DNA of 32,857 nucleotides from Chara braunii (GCA_003427395.1 BFEA01000098.1:2199332-2232188), one strand, 5' to 3'; positions 10,256-18,272 are shown, counted from the first letter of the stretch. A program made the numbers and translations. The notes: generated from the sequence alone by a model not told the origin.

Positions 10256-10904
10256 TATAAAGACAACTTAGAGACGAGGAGTTGAACGAAAACAAAACAT
10301 GAGACAACTTGGGAACGACATGGAATAACCCCGCGAACCACCGAGAAGGGCGCGGTTGCATCGTCCCTTCGCCTCTCTAGCCGGGTGCACTGGTTGTACT
10401 GCCCACGCTCCCTTACGACAGGATAGGTTATTGCGGAGCACACCTTGCCTTCCCTAAGGGGTTGTCACCATCCTTAGGGGTGTATCCCTACCGAGCTACT
10501 GACCCACGTATGAAAGTTTTTAGATGCAATCGTATAGGTAGATCAGCGGAGGGTGTTTGGTCGTTCGCTGTAATATAGATACGTTTGGTTAACGCCAAGC
10601 GGGCCCAAGCGTCGTTTGTTCCTTAGGGCGTTGATCTCCTAAGTACGAAGAAGAAGCCGGTCGACTAGGACGGTCTCAACCAATCGTGAAAGCACAATTC
10701 ATCCTAGTCCCTTTAGACATACAATAAAAAAAAAGGTTATAACAACCATAAATATTTACATCATATGGAATCGACTGTAGTCGATGAAAATGTATATCCA
10801 ATCTGAAATGATAACTGAAAGAATTCAAATCATCATATGATACATCCAATCATACAAGATCAAAATAAAATTCGACCAACCCCGGTCGAACTCGATAAAA
10901 AGAA

Positions 10905-11294
10905 CTATACTGAATAGCCAACAAAAAATTGGGTTCGACAATATCCTCTATACAAGTGATAAGGTAATCGAACTGCCTTAGTTTTTACTTGATGAGACCC
11001 GCCGCCAAAGTCATTCATTCCACCCTCCAACAAACCTAAAATTTGACATACAGATTTGTCTCCATATATTCTTAATTTTCTTGGATTTGCAAACGATTCT
11101 TGATTAGGTACATTACTTGAAGTGTTGCATGTCTCTCCCGCTATAAAGTGGTCTGGGGTACTCCTCCTCGCTCGAGCACAATACTTGGATCTCAGAAGTC
11201 GGGCCATTTCCACCGAATCGGCAAAGTACTCCCTTGTAGAACGGTCCACTCTGGGTCGATAACAAGGCCGTCTTTTGAAGCAACGAAGCCCCAC
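10905..11294 (-). other. conserved minus-strand open frame (copy B)
   Basis: A 129-codon frame whose N-terminal part matches the frame at 6189-6482 in copy A and which then continues with a different C-terminus after an indel. Arg/Cys-rich and unrecognised. It may reflect a shared exon, or simply a stop-poor stretch. Confidence 0.2.
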
Positions 11295-12048
11295 CCCAGA
11301 TGTTTCCTAGAAAGAGAACGTATACACCACAAGTAGGTTTCCGTTGTTTTTTTTTTTCCTAAGTTCGGGGTAATTTGGACGGAAAAAAATTGAAGGAGAT
11401 AGAGGATAAGAGTCATTTGGACAAGTATAGGTACATAAGGTCGTTCGGGATAAAATGGGTGAATCATGGGGGAATACTAAGTCTGACTATCTTCATCTTC
11501 AATATATTCACAAATTTCTTTCATGGTACCCATTGAAATTATTCATTTCAAAACACAATTGCTTTTAATATGCAGACAAACGAAAGGTAGAAAGAGGACA
11601 ATCCTTCTGTTCATCTCAAATAGGCATAATCAATCTCATTTGCATGCATTATTCTACCTACCTGCACATAAGGCAAAGAAAACAAGTTCAAAAGAACTCA
11701 TACAATACTCAAGTAAGACATTTTCATTCACATGCATGACTCGCACAACTTTCCTCTACCTTTTCTTTTGAACATTCAAAACAAACAGGGTCAAGCAAAA
11801 TGTGGGTTCACACAGGTGTGAAGAAAATCTGAGTCAATCAACTGACCTTGAGTGAAGTTTGATCCGACTCCCTCAAGAAAGCCGAGTAATACTCCGATAA
11901 GAAAAAATGACTGTTGTTGAATATGAAAATATGCGGCTCACAACTCCACAAGTTGTGGCTTTTCCCGTGAACGACGGTCCAACTCATTGCTGTGTAAGAC
12001 GAGTAATCTCTAACCTTATTACTTCACTATATACGAGAAAGTCCTAAG

Positions 12049-12258
12049 TTTCACTTATTCTTTATTGTGGTTTATCTTCATATTTTTCGTGGTCTTTATT
12101 ATGAGAGTTATGTCAGTCCACGAGAATTCGTGTGGTGTCTGGGAGTGGTCATTTTATTATTAATGATTGTAACATCTTTTATTGGGTATGTGTTGCAATG
12201 TTGACAAATGAGTTTTTGGGGAGCTACTATAATTACAAGTTTAGTTAGTGCAATACCT
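12049..12258 (+). pseudogene. cob: cytochrome b (cob) internal fragment
   Basis: The frame reads [15 protein letters not shown], then the SPRE..WCLGVVI segment and FIGYVL, then QMSFWGATIITSLVSAIP. This is the heart of mitochondrial cytochrome b (Qo region, helices B to C) of the bc1 complex. The conserved Pro-Trp-Gly of the YVLPWGQ motif is replaced, and an in-frame TGA stands at 12202-12204. Homology begins abruptly at the NUMT left border and stops after SAIP, where unrelated sequence follows. The protein normally has about 390 residues; roughly 70 are present. Clearly non-functional. Confidence 0.93.
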
Positions 12259-12736
12259 AACACCGGTTGCCGCATAGCAATAGTGGATTTATCCACCACA
12301 TCGTCCTACGAGGTATGCACCCCCAAATTAGTGTTGATTGGCCGGACCGTGATACGCAATCGGTCACGACCCATATCGGGAATTCAACGTCTTTTTTTTT
12401 TTTTTTAATCATATTCTTGTATTAATGACTTTAAGAAACCTAATAGGTCAATAAAATAATAATACATATCAACATTTATCTTAAATTACTACGACCTTCT
12501 TATTTTATGTTATACTCAAGAAGATGTACATCATTTATAATTTTTATTTGCTTATTCTTGACAATAATGACTATTTACTTAGCAACCACTATCCATAAAA
12601 AAAAAAGATTCAAAATTGATCAACTCCATAAAACATTTGACGTAACATACTTAAAAGATAAATAAGAGTTAGTTTTACTTCTAAAGCTTGAAAAAAAATG
12701 ACAAAACATCGAAAAGATGGAGAATAAAAGTACTAA
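12259..12736. other. AT-rich mitochondrial-like spacer
   Basis: Sequence between the cob fragment and the Leu-type tRNA. The first 140 bp is GC-richer and structured (CCGGACCGTGATACGCAATCGG can pair partly), the rest AT-rich. No gene was recognised. Assigned to the insert because it lies between its borders. Confidence 0.4.
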
Positions 12737-12821
12737 ATGGCTATGGCGAAATTGGTTTACGCACCACACTTATGATGTGGAGGCGCTTCGCGCCTTGTGG
12801 GTTCGAGTCCCGCTAGCCGTA
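12737..12821 (+). tRNA. class II Leu-type tRNA with UAU anticodon
   Basis: A complete cloverleaf can be drawn. The acceptor ATGGCTA pairs with TAGCCGT at 12814-12820 (one U-G). The D stem is GCG/CGC around AAATTGGTTTA. The anticodon stem CCACA/TGTGG is perfect, with loop CTTATGA. The variable arm is long (AGGCGC/GCGCCT, 3-base loop). The T stem GTGGG/CCCGC carries TTCGAGT, and the discriminator is A73 (12821). The long variable arm, D-arm sequence and A73 mark the organellar leucine family. The anticodon is TAT (12771-12773) rather than the TAA expected for that loop, a single change at position 36. Leucyl-tRNA synthetases generally ignore the anticodon. If expressed, it would place Leu at AUA; it may instead be a decayed copy. 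Confidence 0.75.
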
Positions 12822-13266
12822 CACTAGAAATGAAGAGCGATATGTATGGTTGAGGCTTTATTTTCCCTTTTCGACAATATATGCATCTTTATTTATATCT
12901 TTAGTTAGTTTTGGTCACCACTTCGTGTCCAACAATTCAGTGGAGATATTCGAATTGCTGCACTTTGTGTCTAGAGACTTGCAAGAGTCAGTCAAGTACA
13001 AAATACAGGTAGGTCTTGCGCTATCATGAAGGGTCGAAGCTTCAGTTGAAACAAAGTTTGACCATGAGTGACATATAAAAGATTTTTTTCGTCGGGTCAA
13101 CAGCACGGGTTGAGTGCCCTCCGTGATCACCAAATGAAATTAAATAGGCCGTCGCTTCACGGCGGTAACAGTCAACGTTGCGCCTGCCCATACATTTCAT
13201 TTCACTTGGAGTCATCCATTCCGATTTATTCGATTCGAAATATGACATGTTTTTTTTTTTTTTGCT
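12822..13266. other. unassigned part of NUMT
   Basis: No recognisable gene. A minus-strand frame (13042-13311) is open over a CAC/GTC-rich stretch but has no known motif. Probably mitochondrial spacer or intron sequence. Confidence 0.35.
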
Positions 13267-13527
13267 TTGTTTCTTGAGTATAATTTCATTTCGATATCGA
13301 AGACCATTCACGTCACTTTACTCTTTGATATGCGGAAAGTGATTCACCGCCTTGTAGTTTTAGGTTTTTGTGACAAATCGAGGAACCTTAAACCCAACTT
13401 CTTTTATTTCCAAGATCCGCAGAGAAACTTTGTGTCACGTATCTCTGAACTTCTCCGCGGTCTCACCAATTACTATCACATAGCAGACTCAAAGCGCCAA
13501 TGCATAGCTAGATTGCTAGAAGAATAG
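13267..13527 (+). pseudogene. group II intron maturase, domain X fragment
   Basis: Residues 22-86 of this frame read MRKVIHRL, LGFCDKSRNLKPNFFYFQDP, then RISELLRGLTNYYHIADSKR. These match domain X (the intron-RNA-binding, splicing domain) of organelle group II intron maturases, where the GF..K.G.P.P.F.yFQD and LRGL.NYY.lAd.kR blocks are characteristic. The reverse-transcriptase part is absent, and the reading ends soon after the CIARLLEE segment in place of the usual continuation. A 45-bp piece (13309-13353, HVTLLFDMRKVIHRL) recurs at 14272-14316. Confidence 0.85.
13309..13353 (+). repeat. 45-bp repeat within NUMT, copy 1
   Basis: About 43 of 45 positions match 14272-14316, including GATATGCGGAAAGTGATTC. 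Here it leads into maturase domain X; at the second copy it leads into an rps4-like frame. Confidence 0.85.
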
Positions 13528-13746
13528 TAGCTAATATGTCATAAAGGGCTTGTTGTTTTGATTCATAGATTGCAATTGATTAGCATTCAAACTATTTATC
13601 ATTCTATCACACCGTTTTGATGCTTCAGACACACTCGAACGTCGCATCTTATTTAGTAGACGGTTGCCTCTTAGTCTTTGAGTGAAGATAGAGAGACTTT
13701 ACGTTCACCCAGAAGAGTTTGAGTCAATCAATTCAATATGTAAATA
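13528..13746. other. unassigned part of NUMT
   Basis: Spacer between the maturase fragment and the Gly tRNA. No open frame or RNA was recognised. Confidence 0.35.
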
Positions 13747-13816
13747 GCGGATATAGATTAAAGATAAATTGTCTATCTTCCAAGCAGGGATATGGGTTCA
13801 ATTCCCGTTATCCGAA
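13747..13816 (+). tRNA. trnG-UCC: degenerate organellar tRNA-Gly(UCC)
   Basis: A 70-nt sequence with GCGGATATAG at the 5' end, anticodon loop CTTCCAA (TCC at 13779-13781), T-arm ATGGG-TTCAATT-CCCGT and acceptor TATCCG. It matches the pattern of plant organelle tRNA-Gly(UCC). Decay is visible: position 1 G faces A72, the D loop lacks the usual GG, and the anticodon stem (TCTAT/GCAGG) has an A-C mismatch and wobble pairs. Probably non-functional in the nucleus. Confidence 0.75.
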
Positions 13817-14064
13817 ATTGCGATTTGTGCTTCGAATTCTTCTAGGAAAGTCTTTGGGGTTACTATTTAGAATTTCAACCTGACGGTAGTGTCTTTTCCA
13901 CTCATTGATTTTTCCTAATCTTCTATAGTTTGGTCAGTGATTCCAAGCGGAATTTTGTCTGGTTTCGCACTTAAACGTTTACCCAGATCCCTTCCCTCGA
14001 TCTTTAATACTTGAGCTCTAGTTCCAAGTTCGAATTTTGCTGTGGAGCGGAACTATCTACTTGA
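13817..14064. other. unassigned part of NUMT
   Basis: Sequence between tRNA-Gly and the atp1 fragment. No gene was recognised. Confidence 0.35.
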
Positions 14065-14158
14065 TTAGAACAAAGAATTACAAATTATTACACCAAATTA
14101 TAAGTGGATGGAATCGGTCGAGTGGTTTCGGTAGGAGATGGAATTGCACGTGTTTCTG
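14065..14158 (+). pseudogene. atp1: ATP synthase F1 alpha (atp1), N-terminal fragment
   Basis: Reading from 14065 gives LEQRITNYYTKL, stop, then VDGIGRVVSVGDGIARVS, the conserved start of the mitochondrial alpha subunit (beta-barrel domain) of the F1 ATPase. The stop is TAA (14101-14103) where other plants have CAA (Gln in KLQVDEIG). Such a TAA would be read through if the source mitochondrion used U-to-C RNA editing, as hornworts, ferns and lycophytes do; otherwise it is a simple mutation. Homology ends abruptly after ARVS, and upstream codons are frame-disturbed. Only about 31 of some 510 residues are present. Confidence 0.9.
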
Positions 14159-14184
14159 TTTTATTTGTTTAGGCAAAATCATTT

Positions 14185-14700
14185 TTGGTTCACCAAACAT
14201 TTTTCGCGGCCTTCGAATATCGACAAAGATACAATGGGAAAAGTCGAACTGTACGCGTTCAACGAGCTGGTCACGTCACTGTACTCATTGATATGCGGAA
14301 AGTGATTCACCGCCTGACAACTTTAAGTCATAAAAATATTTGTGTTAATAATCAAATTATCCTTCATCCTAACTTTCAAATTTACAGTGGTGATCTTATT
14401 TCTATTCAACAAAATTGCAAGTCAACCATCAAACAAAATATAAGATATAACCGAATTTTAGAAGACAAACTACCTCATTTAGAAGTTAATTATCAAACAG
14501 CAAGTAACATTAACTCAATTGACATTAACATAATAAGGATATTATTTTTATTTAAAAAGATTCCCCAAATACCTAAAAGAAAAAAAATCATTGAAAATGT
14601 TAAATATTTCACTAAATCCATAATTCGATATTTGTATTTATCCCCATTATCCCCGATAGTCGGAATCGTAATTAGTACGATTAAGCTTCACACCTCATGA
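14185..14700 (+). pseudogene. rps4: mitochondrial rps4-like fragment fused to maturase seam
   Basis: A 171-codon frame. Residues 30-45 (HVTVLIDMRKVIHRL) are the maturase-derived 45-bp repeat. From about residue 48 the frame reads LSHKNICVNNQ, then GDLISIQQN, and later [11 protein letters not shown]. These resemble the S4 RNA-binding region and C-terminus of bryophyte or charophyte mitochondrial ribosomal protein S4 (SHK.ICVNN, GDLIS.QEN, LEVNY.T). The central portion is much shorter than in land-plant rps4, and the last 50 residues are Ile/Lys-rich and unrecognised. It may be a truncated rps4, or a divergent intact C-terminal half. The upstream fusion is probably a recombination product. Confidence 0.65.
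14272..14316 (+). repeat. 45-bp repeat within NUMT, copy 2
   Basis: Second copy of the 13309-13353 element, in frame with the following rps4-like sequence. Short repeats of this size are typical sites of recombination in plant mitochondrial genomes. Confidence 0.85.
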
Positions 14701-14838
14701 TGCTTTTACTTCTCGCCTATTCAAGTGATGGTTTTTCACTTTGTATGATAACTTTTTTCAAGAGGGGTTCCCCGCTTATAGTTGATACAAAGATATAATT
14801 TTTATCTCTACTACAGAATCGTACATAACATACATGAA

Positions 14839-14928
14839 TGGATGGAGAGGGATTCGAACCCCTGATATTTTGTAATATGTCAGTTTTCAAGACAGAAACA
14901 ACAAAACTAACTCAAGGGTGGTACCCGT
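14839..14928 (-). pseudogene. trnS-UGA: chimeric mitochondrial tRNA-Ser(UGA)
   Basis: On the minus strand the 3' half is that of plant mitochondrial tRNA-Ser(UGA): anticodon loop CTTGAAA (TGA complement at 14887-14889), a long variable arm, GGGTTCGAATCCC in the T-arm and acceptor CTCCATCC. The expected 5' acceptor GGATGGA is missing. At that position the sequence reads ACCACCC, which cannot pair. The 5' end therefore comes from another sequence or was lost. The anticodon stem also has a T-T mismatch. Confidence 0.75.
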
Positions 14929-15110
14929 AAGGCCAGGATTTCCCGACCATTTTTTACGGGTACATAATTTCATTAAAACATGAATAGAGTCAAGAGTTTC
15001 ACCGCTAATCTTGAAGAAAGAGTTGAGCATAGACAGTCGTAACAAGTGCTCTCTTTGCCGGTGCTCGCAAGAGATCACTTTTTCAAAGTAACGATGCGCC
15101 GCAACCTTGG
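14887..15110 (-). CDS. unidentified minus-strand open frame in NUMT
   Basis: A protein-like reading of about 74 codons upstream of and into the Ser tRNA remnant. It contains the segments VAAHRYFEKVISCEHRQRE, LLRLSMLNSFFKISGETLDS and KKWSGNPGLTGTTLE. It is basic, of balanced composition and unlike the low-complexity frames elsewhere, which suggests a real mitochondrial coding piece. I cannot name it. It is open beyond its ATG (15078) to about 15110. Partial at best. Confidence 0.4.
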
Positions 15111-15342
15111 TGTCATTATTAGAAACACATGCTATGTTTCAATAAATGGATTGAAAAGTAAGTCCATGTAATTGATCAATACTTCGTAAACAACACAACC
15201 TTCCGTTGCCTATATTTTGTTGAAAACCAAAGTGCATGATTTGAGTACACACCAAACATATCCCATACTTCTCCTTCCCACCAACCAGCGGCCGAAAATA
15301 TTTTAACTACTGAACAGATGAGAGTTATTTCATCTACACATG
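15111..15342. other. right end of NUMT, unassigned
   Basis: AT-rich DNA up to the right border, with no gene recognised. Confidence 0.35.
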
Positions 15343-15493
15343 TACCTAGATATTAAATGAATTTCAATGTACAATGGATAATCCGCAGGAAACCAACATA
15401 TGTTTGTGTAAGATCCTCAGAGACTATACGTGAGGAGTCCGAACAAAAAACAGAGTCAATTCACATTTTGTATTATGATATTAATCAACAGAT

Positions 15494-15808
15494 TCAACAC
15501 TGATCATTTAACTCCATAAGTTGTGACCTTTCTCCTGAACGACATTGAGAGAACTCAAGTGGGATAACCCTCCAGAGAGTGCTCCCAAGAATAACTCTCA
15601 CATGGTCCCAACGTTCGGGACAGTCCCAACGCAGTCCCCACTGCACCACGTCCTCCAATGATTTGTCCCAAAGCAACTCACAAATGTACACTGCCTCAAA
15701 CCACTGCGTCCGCACACAAAGTTGGTTCCACTCGGTCCCAAGATGGTCCCACGTGGTCGCAGACGGTCCCACACCATCGCCTGCAACACCGGATGGTCTC
15801 AAACTCAA
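15494..15808 (-). other. Trp-rich open frame over a GGGAC-rich segment
   Basis: A 104-codon minus-strand frame with Trp residues at irregular short intervals (TTWDHLGTEW, RWDCPERWD). It arises from recurrent TGGGACC words in the DNA and crosses the end of copy B, so it is more likely degenerate repeat sequence than a gene. Confidence 0.2.
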
Positions 15809-17080
15809 AACTGCTCACACTGTGCGCCGAAAAAAAAATACAGGTGGCCCTGGCTGAAACCCACATGTGCCACGAGCCCCAATGACTATTGCCTCGTGCA
15901 CTCACTCCGCACTCTCTTCATGCCGCTGGTCCATGCACCACTCCTGCACGATCCTAACCGTGCACCACTGCCAGTCCATCCTCTACACCATGCCCAAATC
16001 CGCCATAATCGTCGTGCGCCACAAAAAACGGGATTGTCGCTCGCCGCGCCGTCAAAACCGGTACCACGGCTGCCATTCGGCACTACCGCCAAATCTCATA
16101 CCAAAATAATGGTTCCTATGAGCTGCAATATCTCGGTAACATTGCCCCTTAGAAAGAGTGTCGTCGACGTTCTGCCAATCCGACAACACCTCCCCGCACA
16201 AAAAAAATGTTGACACTGCATGGTGACACCGACAACGTTTCCCCCGCAAGAAAATGTTAACGTCGCCGCAAAACAAATGGCAAAACTTCCCTACTGACAG
16301 TGTTGTCGTCGTCATGCCAGAAGAAATGGCAGCACTTCCCTCTTAAAAAACCGCAGCCGAGTCAAAATTTTGGGAGCGTAACCCCCGACAGACCCTTGCC
16401 TCTTGCTGCATCGTCCAACCTTGACGCAACCTTACCGCCATAGCACCAGCACGAGGGTGGGGCAGAGAGCCTCCAACCCTTGGCTATGGCTGCCCTGGCC
16501 TGTCCTCCTCTAGTTGCGTCTCCCCTAATCCTGCAGACCTCCAACTCCCCCTCCACCAGCCTGAGTACCTCCGCCGGTTGCACCTCACCTCACAATGTGA
16601 CAGAGCTCATGTGCACTTGAAGTGCAAGTGAGCAACATCAATGCCTCAACAACTATGAGGCAAGTGTGGGTGCTGCTGGCTTTTATAGACAGTCGATGGC
16701 TATGGGCAGCTGCTTTGCCCTCGACCAGAGTTCGTAACTGGCCTTCGCCCTTAATCTGAGCCACGATCAAGGGCCTGGAATCTTGATGTTCCCCTAGGGG
16801 AACCATGATCCTGAATACTCTGGCATCTTGCCTTTCTCCTAGGCCATATGCTTTTGAAAATGGTTGTATTCAGTGTTCAAAATAAACAGTTGCAGTCTTT
16901 TCCCCCTGCCAGAACCTTCCATCCTCTGCACCTATCCAACGATCTCGACCACGTTCGCGGTCGTTTCGTCTAAGCGGTTCGTTTTTTTCTGAAAAACGAG
17001 CAGCCACTCTTCCCCTTTCATTTCATAGAGTTGAACTAGAGTCAAGCTCAACAAGGTTTTCCTGCCCTGTCCCATCGCGT
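15544..17080. other. GC-rich anonymous DNA
   Basis: Numerous short frames on both strands without recognisable motifs. An imperfect palindrome TGCACTTGAAGTGCA lies near 16610-16625. If the primer-binding-site candidate at about 17090 is genuine, this could be the internal region of a minus-strand LTR element, but no gag or pol motif was found. Confidence 0.3.
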
Positions 17081-17081
17081 G

Positions 17082-17107
17082 TCTGAATTTGGGCGCCAAC
17101 TGTGCCA
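17082..17107 (-). other. possible LTR end and tRNA-Lys-type primer-binding site
   Basis: On the minus strand, TTGGCACA (a CA-ending LTR terminus) is followed two bases later by TGGCGCCCA. The start of that matches the complement of a tRNA-Lys 3' end, the usual primer site of many LTR retroelements. The match extends only about 9-10 bases. The opposite LTR and the TG-starting outer end were not found in the window. Confidence 0.3.
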
Positions 17108-17282
17108 AGTTTGTCCTGCTCGTAAAACTAGAGGAGGAAAATCTACAAAATAATCTTAAAAAAATCTAAAAGAAAAATATCAAAAAAATATCTAAAATAA
17201 ATCTAAAATAAATCTAAAAAAAAAAGGAAAACAAAAACCTTACCTTAATTGAACGGCTGCCCATTTTAACAGGTGCTGTCAA

Positions 17283-17318
17283 AGAAGTGATGGGGACTCA
17301 ATGCCCCAGTCACTTCTT
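17283..17318. other. strong stem-loop
   Basis: AAGAAGTGA pairs with TCACTTCTT (9 bp), followed inward by GGGG/CCCC with a small bulge and an 8-base loop. A poly-T run lies just downstream (about 17345-17378), but this is nuclear DNA, so a bacterial-type terminator reading is not appropriate. Confidence 0.5.
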
Positions 17319-17344
17319 GCAGGGCCAATTGGCACCTCGATTTT

Positions 17345-17347
17345 AGT

Positions 17348-17378
<31 letters not shown>
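17345..17378 (+). repeat. poly-T tract
   Basis: Roughly 30 consecutive T residues after TTTTAGTTTTAG. Read on the minus strand, it could be the poly-A tail of a retroposed sequence. Confidence 0.8.
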
Positions 17379-17379
<1 letters not shown>

Positions 17380-17383
<4 letters not shown>

Positions 17384-18272
17384 TCGTTGGCTTCAACCAA
17401 CGGTCACGTCCTAGCACCCCCCCCCCCAACAATGTTGAAATGCACACGTGAGTTCGATCCCCATTTGGATCGAAAAGTTTTTGAACTGATTTCTTGATTT
17501 ATGCGTGTCATCTTTGCGCAGGGCTATGCAGTCCGTATGGCCTATCTCGGGGGTGTGATCTTTGTGATCGCACGGTCGAGATGGACCGCGCCATCTGCAA
17601 AGTGAGGGTAACTCCAAAAAGAAGGAGCTAACCCAGTGACCCTACTGGCTTCGATCTCCACATCCGCGGGTTGTAAGGCTGGTAAGTTACCTACTGGGTT
17701 AGCTCCTATCACAACAAGACATGAGCGGCTCTTCTATCTAGAGAGCAATTACCCAATAGGTCCGCCAGCTATAGGTCCAGGCAGGCTCTACCTACCTCAC
17801 CTAGCCAAACAGCCATCGACTCGCCATCTAACCGGGTGGGGCTTAGCCTGATAGGCCCGAGAAACCACCCCTTTAGCTGCATTTTCGGCTTCGGGCCTTG
17901 GACACAGGAAAATCCTATGACCCGGAAAAAAAATAGGCCTCCTATTCCTCCCGTGCCGCGGCCCCATACCCGGCGCATCCCTCTTTTTAGCCTACTTAGG
18001 CCCTGAATCGTGCGGCTTAGCAGTCCCACGTCATTATTTTAGGTAGGATAGATCTAGCTTTAGCGTTCCCACGCCCGCGTGCCTCTGCGGCCCTGCTAGA
18101 AACCGCCAACTACCGCCTTTACTCTCGGACGCCGCAGGCGTTCAAACTAAGGTTCAAAAAGTTTGTCTTTCGGTCATAGACTTAGCCTGAATAAATTTCT
18201 GGCAGACGTTAATCTCATCAAGTCCCCCAATTCAACGAAAAAGTCAGATAGCGTCCGACATAGAACGTCCCT
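17380..18272. other. anonymous DNA, possibly LTR-like
   Basis: GC-richer DNA with repeated small palindromic words such as AGGAGCTAACCC (17624) and GGGTTAGCTCCT (17697), which are inverted copies of each other about 70 bp apart. A similar CTCCTTTGTCAAAAGGAGCTAGC motif occurs at 91-115. No coding evidence. Confidence 0.3.

Larger units (their letters stand above)
9136..10397. mobile_element. 1.26-kb satellite-like insertion in copy B
   Basis: The insert is absent from copy A, where CGTTTTGC runs directly into TGTACTTCGCAC. Here the left flank stops after CGTTTTGC (9135), and homology resumes near TGTACTGCCCACGCTCCC (about 10398). No clear target duplication is visible. Inside are inverted GCGTAGCAC / GTGCTACGC arms with GAACGTGTTC-type words near each end, a poly-T tract, C-runs, a palindromic short-repeat array and a (CA)n tract. 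No open frame looks like a transposase. It may be a non-autonomous element or a transferred satellite block. Confidence 0.65.
12045..15342. mobile_element. nuclear insert of mitochondrial DNA (NUMT), 3.3 kb mosaic
   Basis: Copy A reads AAAGTCC then AAACCTATTTATTGAATG without interruption at 7621-7645. In copy B the AAAGTCC (12038-12044) is followed by 3.3 kb of foreign DNA, and the downstream half resumes at ACCTAGATATTAAATG (15343). Inside are fragments of plant-type mitochondrial cob, atp1 and rps4, a group II intron maturase domain, and Leu-type, Gly and Ser tRNA sequences. None of the protein genes is complete, and neighbouring pieces are not in any gene order I know. Either the source mitochondrial genome was itself rearranged, or several fragments were joined during insertion. 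Confidence 0.88.
7821..15543. repeat. tandem segmental duplication, copy B (interrupted)
   Basis: The second copy of the 3.2-kb unit. Homology to copy A runs from about 7821 to 9135, 10398 to 12044 and 15343 to 15543. The gaps are two insertions that copy A lacks. The last piece matches 7631-7816, including GGATAATCCGCAGGAAACC and the run ACAGAGTCAATTCACATTTT. Confidence 0.9.

Noticed and set aside
9683-10361. Cys/Val-rich secreted-peptide-like frames on the minus strand
   Set aside because: They come from reading the CA repeat and the CTGTCACAG array.
12045-15342. The whole window being a mitochondrial genome
   Set aside because: The mitochondrial genes here are truncated and bounded by DNA homologous to an uninterrupted nuclear-type copy. 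The rest of the window has a gypsy retrotransposon, a MITE and satellites, with no intact mitochondrial genes.
17283-17378. Hairpin followed by poly-T read as a rho-independent terminator
   Set aside because: The surrounding DNA is eukaryotic nuclear, the T-run is about 25 bases beyond the stem, and no gene ends there.
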